DNA from: Roseomonas sp. GC11 | GTDB lineage: Bacteria > Pseudomonadota > Alphaproteobacteria > Acetobacterales > Acetobacteraceae | Direction: 5' to 3' | NCBI RefSeq assembly: GCF_024437745.1 | Contig: NZ_JANFNY010000002.1 | Location: 1 to 64,000, forward strand | DNA: 64,000 bases | In this document: positions 43,541 to 50,491 of the stretch, in pieces | Numbering within the stretch: the first letter of the stretch is position 1 | Layout of the letters: each line of letters begins with the position of its first letter | Made by a program: the position numbers and the translations under genes | The notes under the pieces: generated by a model | What the model was told of the DNA's origin: nothing | The model's database searches: none | The model's input: only the letters and a program-made list of their open reading frames with translations

Positions 43541-44126
43541 GCGCGGCTTTCCCGACGCTACGCGCCAGCCAGGTCGGAAGCTGCGGCGCCACCGCCACCA
43601 GCTCCTGGAACGTGGTCGAAGGAAGCTTGTGCTTCAGGGCCTTTAACGCGGCTTCGGCCTTCTCAGGCCCCAGCCAGGCGAGCGCGCGAACCGCCTCGCC
43701 GGCGGGCCTATTGGCCAGGGCGAGCTGCCAACGTGGCGCGTGCCGAAGCTCGACCACTTGCTTACCCAGGCTCATCGTCCGGCTGCGGCCAGAGGTCAGA
43801 TAGACCGACCTCACCGGCACCTGCGTCGTGAGCCCGAGCGTATTCGCCGCCGCTGCGCCGCTCGACACGATGACCTCGCCACGCTGATTAGCGAGCGCCT
43901 CGACCGCCTGCTGGACCGAAGGCGACCTGATGCCGAACCGACTGAAGATCGGACGCAGATAAACACCTCGACCGGCCCTCATCAGCTGGCCCCGTTCGAC
44001 AAGGCGCGACAATGCCTGGTCTATGGCAGCCCTGTTGCCAAGGTGCAGGAGACCTTTTGCGGAAACGGGCGCGCCCTCGGGCAAACCCTCCGCGTAAGCA
44101 AGAATCTGTTCGGTCAGTCGCTGCAT
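43533..44126 (-). CDS. AbiEi-type antitoxin/transcriptional repressor (type IV TA)
   Basis: A 197-aa protein. The N-terminal winged helix-turn-helix (A-I-D-Q-A-L-S-R-L-V-E-R-G-Q-L-M-R-A-G-R-G-V-Y) is followed by the AbiEi-like C-terminal domain (V-S-S-G-A-A-A-A-N-T-L-G-L-T-T-Q-V-P...L-T-S-G-R-S-R). AbiEi antagonises AbiEii without direct contact and represses the operon. The ATG at 44,126 is preceded by GGAG. A perfect inverted repeat sits right over that leader (44,136-44,165), the probable operator. Confidence 0.85.
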   Translation of the reverse strand: MQRLTEQILAYAEGLPEGAPVSAKGLLHLGNRAAIDQALSRLVERGQLMRAGRGVYLRPIFSRFGIRSPSVQQAVEALANQRGEVIVSSGAAAANTLGLTTQVPVRSVYLTSGRSRTMSLGKQVVELRHAPRWQLALANRPAGEAVRALAWLGPEKAEAALKALKHKLPSTTFQELVAVAPQLPTWLARSVGKAAHG

Positions 44127-44135
44127 CGCTAACTC

Positions 44136-44165
44136 CTGTCAGAAATATACGCAGTTTTCTGACAG
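44136..44165. promoter_or_regulatory. Probable AbiEi operator: 10-bp perfect inverted repeat
   Basis: CTGTCAGAAA (44,136-44,145) and TTTCTGACAG (44,156-44,165) are perfect inverted copies with a 10-bp spacer, starting 9 nt before the AbiEi ATG on its transcript and overlapping its GGAG ribosome site. AbiEi proteins repress through inverted repeats of this size. The site also lies upstream of the divergent 44,251 gene and could regulate both directions. Confidence 0.82.
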
Positions 44166-44250
44166 TCTTCAAGGCGCTCCACATTATGGTTGAGGTCATC
44201 TTGACCGGACCTTGATGACCGGGCATATTTGCCTGAAATGGAGGTCCGCT

Positions 44251-44805
44251 ATGTTCATCTACAACCCTGAAAAGTTTGCGTCGCTGTACGCGTCGGAACT
44301 CGGCCAGCAGATCTGGACCTTCCTGACACTGCCTGAGAACGTCGCCCGCCTCGAGACGGCGTCGGAGCTCAGCAAGCCGGCCGTCGAAGGTATCGAAGAG
44401 CAGCTTCTCGAGGCGTTCCGCGAAGACGTGCTGGCGGACCGCGTCAAGCAGATGATCGGCCATATGGTGCGGCAGATTCTGGAGCAGCGCGGTTGGGTGC
44501 TCGACCAGGGCGACGTCAAGGTGCAGTCGGTGCCCTTCATGAAGGCCGCGCGTTACCGGCGGCCGGACTGGTTCACCTTCCATGCCTTCCGCAACACGAG
44601 TGATCCGCGCGACATCGCCATCACCGATCGCCGTCAGAACGCGCCCCTCCCGGTCGGTGTGCGCTGGACCTACTACGCCACCTTCGCCAGCCCCATCAAA
44701 GCCGCCGTGGCGTTCGGGGTTCGTGACCTCGGCCAACTGCGCCAGCAGGTGCATGCCAATGGTTATCAACGCGTCCGCGTCGAGCGGATGCTGCGCCGCG
44801 CGTGA
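44251..44805 (+). CDS. Unrecognised 184-aa protein, first gene of the PD-(D/E)XK/PHP-ATPase set
   Basis: I do not recognise the family. The protein is mixed helical with D-R-V-K-Q-M-I-G-H-M-V-R-Q-I-L-E-Q-R-G-W-V-L-D at about residues 63-85, a Y-R-R-P-D-W-F-T-F-H stretch near 103-112, and a basic C-terminus. The ATG at 44,251 has GGAGG 6 nt upstream. It is followed 8 nt later by a PD-(D/E)XK-like gene and then by the PHP/SMC ATPase gene, and begins about 85 nt from the AbiEi operator on the opposite strand. Its conserved position ahead of a nuclease and ATPase suggests a small partner or sensor; that is inference. Confidence 0.6.
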   Translation: MFIYNPEKFASLYASELGQQIWTFLTLPENVARLETASELSKPAVEGIEEQLLEAFREDVLADRVKQMIGHMVRQILEQRGWVLDQGDVKVQSVPFMKAARYRRPDWFTFHAFRNTSDPRDIAITDRRQNAPLPVGVRWTYYATFASPIKAAVAFGVRDLGQLRQQVHANGYQRVRVERMLRRA

Positions 44806-44813
44806 GGCCGATG

Positions 44814-45842
44814 ATGGCGACGACATCCATCGACGAACTCGTTCGCGTGTCGCAGTTGCTGTCCGGTCTGACCGTCTCCGTTCCCATCATGATGATGACT
44901 CGCGAACAGGTCGAACGGATCAATCTGGACGCCGCCAGCGACGCCACGCTGGCGGCGCTGGACCGCGAGTTGCGCGCCAAGCTCAAGGCGGTGACCGGGC
45001 CCGAAGACCATGTCCAGATGGCACAGGCCTATGAGGCCTATTCGGAAGCATCCTTCTACCTGGCGATGAAAGACCGCGGCGTCGTGCTCGAACGCACGCC
45101 GGGGACCGGAGGACATCAGGCGAAGCGGCCGGACTTTCGCTACCCGCATCCCGCCGGACACCTCTATTTCGAAGTCAAGGCGCTCGAAATCGCCGAACCG
45201 CTTCGACGTCACAAGGAAATCGGTCACGAAGCGCTTGAGATCGCGGCCGAGCTGGATGGCCGCGCACGGCAACCCGGCATCCATTTCGGAAAGCCGCACG
45301 AGATTTCAGGGCACTTGCCCGACGCCGACTCCGTCACGCGGATTGACGACACGATCCAGAAGATCAGCAACAACATCAAGGCCGGGCAGATCGAATACGG
45401 CCCTACGGTGCTCGTGGTCGATCTTGGGCGCCTCAGCGGCGTCGCGCAGGGTCCGTCCGGCTTGCTGCCGGTGTTCTTCCACGCCGGCCCACCCGCTGAA
45501 AGCTGCGTGAGCGGAGAGCTGTGGCAGATCGCGCTCGGCTCCCCCGGAGAACAGATCCTCTCGCTCCCGGAGTTTGAAGGAAAGAGCAATCTTGCGGGGC
45601 ATCAGACCCAGATCGGTATCCTGCGGCAGTTCCCGACGCTGATGGCGATCACCTTCTTCCTGCCGCGCTGGAGCGACAAACCCGAATTGCTGACGATCTG
45701 GAATATCGGGTGGGATCAGACGGCGCTGGAGAACCCCTGCACCTTGAGCGAGCACCAAATCGAGTCCGTTCTTCATGATTATTCGGACGGCCTCAACGAC
45801 CAGCGTAACGAGCTTGGATGGGCGTTTCGCGTGAGCCGCTAA
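44814..45842 (+). CDS. PD-(D/E)XK nuclease-like protein, second gene of the PHP-ATPase set
   Basis: A 342-aa protein. A nuclease-like core reads R-T-P-G-T-G-G-H-Q-A-K-R-P-D107-F-R-Y then H-L-Y-F-E120-V-K122-A-L, the spacing of a PD...(D/E)XK active site, with E78 on the preceding helix as a possible extra ligand. The C-terminal two thirds are of unknown fold with several beta strands (V-L-V-V-D-L-G, A-I-T-F-F-L-P-R-W). ATGs at 44,811 and 44,814 are both possible; the second has better spacing from GAGG. The previous gene ends 8 nt upstream. It probably cuts nucleic acid as an effector. Confidence 0.65.
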   Translation: MATTSIDELVRVSQLLSGLTVSVPIMMMTREQVERINLDAASDATLAALDRELRAKLKAVTGPEDHVQMAQAYEAYSEASFYLAMKDRGVVLERTPGTGGHQAKRPDFRYPHPAGHLYFEVKALEIAEPLRRHKEIGHEALEIAAELDGRARQPGIHFGKPHEISGHLPDADSVTRIDDTIQKISNNIKAGQIEYGPTVLVVDLGRLSGVAQGPSGLLPVFFHAGPPAESCVSGELWQIALGSPGEQILSLPEFEGKSNLAGHQTQIGILRQFPTLMAITFFLPRWSDKPELLTIWNIGWDQTALENPCTLSEHQIESVLHDYSDGLNDQRNELGWAFRVSR

Positions 45843-45964
45843 TGCTCGACGTTACTCCGTGCTGGTCGCTCATGTAACGGTTAAAAACTTCAATATTGCA
45901 GTCGAATACATTGCCCGGGGCAACGCCGTTACGGCGAAGAACGACCGGGATCAGCGGAGGGAAT

Positions 45965-48940
45965 ATGATCAGTCGGGGATCCGAGTGGCGGCGCTGGGAA
46001 CCGCATATTCACGCGCCTGGCACCGTCTTGAACAATCAGTTCGGCGGCGGCTCGCCCTGGGAAACCTACCTCGACACGCTCGAAGCCGTCACGCCGAAGG
46101 TCGAGGCGATCGCGGTGACGGACTATTATTTGACGGATGCCTATCAGACCATCCTGGGATATAAGGCGGCGGGTCGCCTGCCCAATGTTCAGCTCATTTT
46201 TCCCAACGTCGAACTGCGCCTCGACGTCGCCGCGAAAACCGGCTTCGTCAACGTTCATCTTCTTGTCAGCCCCGAAGACCCCAGGCACGTCGACGAGCTG
46301 CATCGCATCCTTCAGCGCCTGCAGTTCCAAGCGCACGGCGATACCTTCAACTGCACCCGCCAGGATCTGATCTCGCTCGGCAAGAAGGCCGACCCCAGCA
46401 TTATCGACGATCGGGCGGCGCTCGCGCATGGCGCGACGCAGTTCAAGGTCAATTTCGACCAGCTTCGACGTGTGATGCGCGAGAGCGACTGGGCGAAGGC
46501 GAACATCCTCGTCGCGGTCGCGGGCGCGGCCGGCGACGGAACGTCTGGCCTGCGCCAGGCCGCCGATGCGACCATGCGCCAGGAAATCGAGAAGTTCGCG
46601 CACATCATCTTTTCGAGCAGCGTGGCGCAGCGTGAATTCTGGTGCGGGCGCCGCGGCGTGACACTCGATCAGCTTCGGGAGCGTTACGATGGCTGCAAAC
46701 CTTGCCTTCACGGCAGCGATGCCCATGACCAGCAGACCGTCGGACAGCCGGTCGAGGATCGCTACTCGTGGATCAAGGGCGGCCTCGAATTCGACGCGCT
46801 GCGTCAGGCGTGCATCGACCCGGAAGGTCGCGCCTATGTCGGCGCTGAGCCGCCGCGCACCGCGATGCCTTCGCAGGTCATCTCGCATGTGGCGATCGCC
46901 GATGCTGGCTGGGCGGCGACACCTGCGATTCCCCTCAATCCCGGCCTCGTTGCGATCATCGGCGCGCGCGGCTCCGGCAAGACCGCGCTCGCCGACGTCA
47001 TCGCCGCCGGCTGCGACGCGATCACGCCGGCGGCCTGGAGAGCCAACGAGAACATCAGCCCCTCTTTTCTGGTGCGAGCCCGCAAGCTTCTCGGCAACGC
47101 GACCACGACGCTGGCTTGGGGCGGCGGCGCTTCGGTCACGCGTTTCCTGGACGGCCGCGACGCCAACGGCCATCTCGCCTTCCCCCGTGCGCGTTACCTC
47201 TCTCAGCAGTTCGTCGAGGAGCTTTGTTCCTCCTCTGGCGTGTCCGACGGCCTGATCTCCGAAATCGAACGCGTGATCTTCGAGGCCCATCCGCAGGATG
47301 GCCGCGACGGAGCCATTGATTTCGCCGAACTGCGCGGATTTCGGACCGCCCGTTTCCAGCAGGCCCGCGAACGGGAAGCAGACGCGATCGCCGACATATC
47401 CGAGCGCATCGCCACCGAGATCGAGAAAGAGGCGGCGGTGGCGGGTCTGTCCCTACAGGTCACGCAAAAGGACGGCCAGATCAAGAGCTACAACCAGGAT
47501 CTGGCCAAGCTGGTCCTCAAGGGGACCGAAGCGCAAGCGCAACGGCATACCCAGATCAGTCAGGCCGTCCAGGCGATTCGCGCGACGATTCAGGCCTACG
47601 GCAATCAACGTCGCACCTTCCTCGCCCTGCAGGACGAGGTCGCCAGCACGCGCGTAACCAAGGCGCCCGAACTTTTGCGGCAGGCCATCGAGCGGCACCA
47701 GCACAGCGGCCTGAGCCCGCAGCAATGGGATGAATTCCTGCTTATCTACAAAGGCCCGGTCGACACGAGTCTCGCCGGCTACGTTGCCTGGGCCGACCAG
47801 CAGATCGCGGCGCTCACGGGCGTGCCGCTCCCTCCGCCGCCTCCGAACACGCCGTACTTTCCGGACAATGCCGACCTGTCCAAACTTCCACTCAACACTC
47901 TTCTTGCCGAAATGACCCGACTGGAGGCGTTGGTCAGCGCTGACAATGTCGTCCGAAGCCAATATGCGGCGCTCTCACAGCGCATCGCGTTGGAGAACGC
48001 CGCGCTGCAAAACCTTCAGACAAGACTGACCGACGCCCAAGGCGCCGCCGAGCGCCGACGGCTGCTTCAGGCCGAGCGCGATGCCGCCTACGGCCGGGTG
48101 TTTCAAGCGATCATCAGCGAGCAGGCCGCGCTCGCGGACCTCTATGCCCCCTTGATGGCTCGCCTGACGGCATCGACCGGCACGCTGCGCAAGCTCGGCT
48201 TTTCCGTCCGCCGCGTCGTCGATGTCGCCGCTTGGGGAACGGTGGCCGAGGAAAACCTGCTCGATCGCCGCAAAGCCGGGCCGTTTCAAGGCCGCGGAGC
48301 GCTGATCGGCCTCGCCGAAACTACCCTGCGGCCGGCCTGGGAGACAGGATCTGCCGCCGATGTTCAGGCAGCGATGGCCAGTTTCATCGCCCAATATATG
48401 AGAGACCTGATTGGCCATGCGCCCTATGCTCAAAACCAGCAGGTGGAGTTCAGGGCCTGGTTGAAACAGTTCGCTCACTGGCTTTTCGACACCGACCACA
48501 TCTCGGTGCGCTATGAAATTGTCTACGACGGAATCGACATCCGCAAGTTGTCGCCGGGAACGCGCGGCATCGTGCTTCTCCTGCTCTATCTGGCTCTCGA
48601 CGACGCGGATGACCGGCCTCTGATCATCGATCAGCCCGAGGAAAATTTGGACCCCAAATCGGTGTTCGAGGAGCTGGTGGGTCTGTTCATCGCCGCCAAG
48701 GCCAAGCGCCAGGTGATCATGGTCACCCACAACGCCAACCTAGTCATCAACACCGACGCGGATCAAATCATCGTTGCCGACGCCGGACCTCATCCAGCGG
48801 GCGGACTTCCGCCGATCACCTATAGGGCTGGCGGGCTGGAGAACGCTGAGATCCGCAAGGCGGTCTGCGACATCCTGGAAGGAGGCGAGGAAGCCTTCCG
48901 GGAGCGTGCTCGCCGACTGCGAGTCAGATTGGATCGATAA
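45965..48940 (+). CDS. PHP-domain plus SMC-like ATPase (TrlF/ppl-type defence ATPase)
   Basis: A 991-aa protein. The N-terminal PHP phosphoesterase domain has H14-I-H16 in W-E-P-H-I-H-A-P and H-G-S-D-A-H-D at about 249-255. An SMC/Rad50-like ATPase follows: Walker A G-A-R-G-S-G-K-T near 332, a long coiled coil (about 470-800), the signature L-S-P-G-T-R-G-I near 866, Walker B L-I-I-D-Q-P-E-E-N-L-D-P near 885-897, and M-V-T-H-N-A-N-L. PHP-SMC proteins of this shape are called TrlF and resemble the ppl anti-phage ATPase. The ATG at 45,965 is preceded by GGAGGG. Here it has two upstream partner genes, unlike the single-gene ppl arrangement. Confidence 0.85.
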   Translation: MISRGSEWRRWEPHIHAPGTVLNNQFGGGSPWETYLDTLEAVTPKVEAIAVTDYYLTDAYQTILGYKAAGRLPNVQLIFPNVELRLDVAAKTGFVNVHLLVSPEDPRHVDELHRILQRLQFQAHGDTFNCTRQDLISLGKKADPSIIDDRAALAHGATQFKVNFDQLRRVMRESDWAKANILVAVAGAAGDGTSGLRQAADATMRQEIEKFAHIIFSSSVAQREFWCGRRGVTLDQLRERYDGCKPCLHGSDAHDQQTVGQPVEDRYSWIKGGLEFDALRQACIDPEGRAYVGAEPPRTAMPSQVISHVAIADAGWAATPAIPLNPGLVAIIGARGSGKTALADVIAAGCDAITPAAWRANENISPSFLVRARKLLGNATTTLAWGGGASVTRFLDGRDANGHLAFPRARYLSQQFVEELCSSSGVSDGLISEIERVIFEAHPQDGRDGAIDFAELRGFRTARFQQAREREADAIADISERIATEIEKEAAVAGLSLQVTQKDGQIKSYNQDLAKLVLKGTEAQAQRHTQISQAVQAIRATIQAYGNQRRTFLALQDEVASTRVTKAPELLRQAIERHQHSGLSPQQWDEFLLIYKGPVDTSLAGYVAWADQQIAALTGVPLPPPPPNTPYFPDNADLSKLPLNTLLAEMTRLEALVSADNVVRSQYAALSQRIALENAALQNLQTRLTDAQGAAERRRLLQAERDAAYGRVFQAIISEQAALADLYAPLMARLTASTGTLRKLGFSVRRVVDVAAWGTVAEENLLDRRKAGPFQGRGALIGLAETTLRPAWETGSAADVQAAMASFIAQYMRDLIGHAPYAQNQQVEFRAWLKQFAHWLFDTDHISVRYEIVYDGIDIRKLSPGTRGIVLLLLYLALDDADDRPLIIDQPEENLDPKSVFEELVGLFIAAKAKRQVIMVTHNANLVINTDADQIIVADAGPHPAGGLPPITYRAGGLENAEIRKAVCDILEGGEEAFRERARRLRVRLDR

Positions 48941-49015
48941 GGGGAAAGCCTTCCCCTGCGGCCGAGCCCTAGGTCTCGGCCGACCCCTTCTGCGGGGAGA
49001 CCCCGCAACGCCCCC

Positions 49016-49090
49016 GAGAGTGAGAGTGCGGACCGATTTTCCGTGACGGGTTGAAGGTTGGAGGAGAGGCCTCCGGCGCCCGTCATGGAG
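49016..49090 (+). promoter_or_regulatory. Candidate structured RNA leader of the DUF932 gene (copy A)
   Basis: A conserved GAGTGAGAG element is followed by a 12-bp outer stem (49,039-49,050 with 49,079-49,090) and an inner hairpin GGAGG-AGAGG-CCTCC (49,060-49,074). The 3' outer arm contains the ribosome site GGAG (49,087-49,090), 7 nt before the ATG, so folding would hide it. A second copy with compensatory changes precedes the ParB-like gene. Confidence 0.75.
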
Positions 49091-49097
49091 ACTAGCC

Positions 49098-50294
49098 ATG
49101 ACCCATGTGGAGATTCTGGATGCCGGTCGCGACCGCGCTGGCGGCTACAAGGTGGATGTGAGCCGCGGCGAGCGGATCAGCCGGGTATCGTCGGAATGGT
49201 TCTCGCGACCGGCGGACGAGCGTTACCTGTCTCTGTCGGACCTCTATGCTGCCGTCCGTAGCCGGACCGAGCGGAGCCGTACCCGAACTGTCGAAAGCGC
49301 GGCGATCCGGGTCGAGGCGAGCCGCGACGATGCCGAGCGCTTGGTGCTGATGCTGCCCGGGTCCGACACGCCGATCGCGCCCACCCATTGGAGCTTCGGC
49401 CAACTCGCCAGCCTGGTCGGAGCACCGGCGGCCTACCTGCGCCAGCTTCCGGCGCCACTCGCCGGAATCAACCTCCAATATGGACTAACCTCGCATCGCG
49501 CCGAGCAGGTGAAGACGCTCGAGATCGAAGATGGCCGCGTTGAGCTGCGCGCCGTCACCGGGCCCGACTACGGCCGCATCTTCGACCACGAGCTGGTCGC
49601 GGCCGTGCAGCGCATCGCCGGCAACGGCACGGGCGACACCCGCTGGAAGGTGCCGGGCGTACTCGACTGGTCGACCGGGATCTACAATCCGCGCGTCGAC
49701 ATCACCCAGGACACCACGACGCTCTACGCGTCCGATCGCGACATCTTCCTCTTCCTGGTCGACGATCTGAATCCGATCGAGGCCGGCCGGCTGCCCGACG
49801 GTTCGCCCGACCTCTACTTCCGCGGCTTCTACTGCTGGAATTCCGAGGTGGGCGCAAAGACGCTCGGCATGGCGAGCTTCTATCTCCGTGCCGTTTGTCA
49901 GAATCGGAATTTGTGGGGCGTCGAGGATTTCGACGAGATCACCATCCGCCACTCGAAATATGCCGCCTCCCGCTTCGCGCATGAGGCTGCGCCGGCGCTG
50001 ACCCGCTTCGCCAATTCCTCGCCCCTCCCCTTCGTCAACGGCATCAGAGCGGCCCGGGAAAAGATTGTCGCCCGCTCCGACGAGGACCGCAGTCACTTCC
50101 TGCGCAAGCGCGGCTTCTCCAAGGCCGAGACGGCGAAGATCATCGAGACCGTCTTGGCCGAGGAAGGCCGCAAGCCCGAGAGCGTCTTCGACTTCGTGCA
50201 GGGCATCACCGCGGTCGCGCGGGATAAGACTCAGCAGGACGCTCGGCTCGACCTGGAGGCGCGGGCCAAGAAGCTGCTCGACCGGGCGGCCTGA
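49098..50294 (+). CDS. DUF932 domain protein (phage/plasmid-like)
   Basis: A 398-aa protein covering the DUF932 domain found on ICEs, plasmids and phages. Typical segments include W-S-F-G-Q-L-A-S-L-V-G-A-P-A-A-Y-L-R-Q-L-P, G-P-D-Y-G-R-I-F-D-H-E-L-V, and G-F-Y-C-W-N-S-E-V-G. The molecular role of DUF932 is not established. It opens the element's housekeeping block and carries the structured leader described above. Another copy of that leader is before the next gene. Confidence 0.88.
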   Translation: MTHVEILDAGRDRAGGYKVDVSRGERISRVSSEWFSRPADERYLSLSDLYAAVRSRTERSRTRTVESAAIRVEASRDDAERLVLMLPGSDTPIAPTHWSFGQLASLVGAPAAYLRQLPAPLAGINLQYGLTSHRAEQVKTLEIEDGRVELRAVTGPDYGRIFDHELVAAVQRIAGNGTGDTRWKVPGVLDWSTGIYNPRVDITQDTTTLYASDRDIFLFLVDDLNPIEAGRLPDGSPDLYFRGFYCWNSEVGAKTLGMASFYLRAVCQNRNLWGVEDFDEITIRHSKYAASRFAHEAAPALTRFANSSPLPFVNGIRAAREKIVARSDEDRSHFLRKRGFSKAETAKIIETVLAEEGRKPESVFDFVQGITAVARDKTQQDARLDLEARAKKLLDRAA

Positions 50295-50408
50295 GTCCCG
50301 GAAAGCCGGAGATGCAGAAAGGCGCGTCTCCGGCTTTCAGCCGATGCCGGCTAATTGGGAGTCGAAGGTGCGCTAATTGGAAGTCGTCGGTTCTGCGGCG
50401 CTGCCCTC

Positions 50409-50484
50409 CAGAGTGAGAGGGCGGCGCTGCGCTTCGTGACGAGTTGATGCCGAGAGAGAGGCTTTCGGCGCTCGTCGCGGAGTA
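50409..50484 (+). promoter_or_regulatory. Candidate structured RNA leader of the ParB-like gene (copy B)
   Basis: GAGTGAGAG is followed by an outer stem of 50,433-50,443 with 50,471-50,481 and an inner hairpin CCGAGAG-AGAGG-CTTTCGG (50,450-50,468). The loop AGAGG is identical to copy A while the stem bases differ and still pair. The 3' arm again runs into the GGAG-like ribosome site (GCGGAG) before the ATG at 50,492. Confidence 0.75.
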
Positions 50485-50491
50485 CATCCCG

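Noticed and set aside
45929-47290. 453-codon minus-strand open frame inside the PHP-ATPase gene
   Set aside because: Shadow of the plus-strand gene; no motif seen and the plus strand carries complete PHP and Walker motifs.
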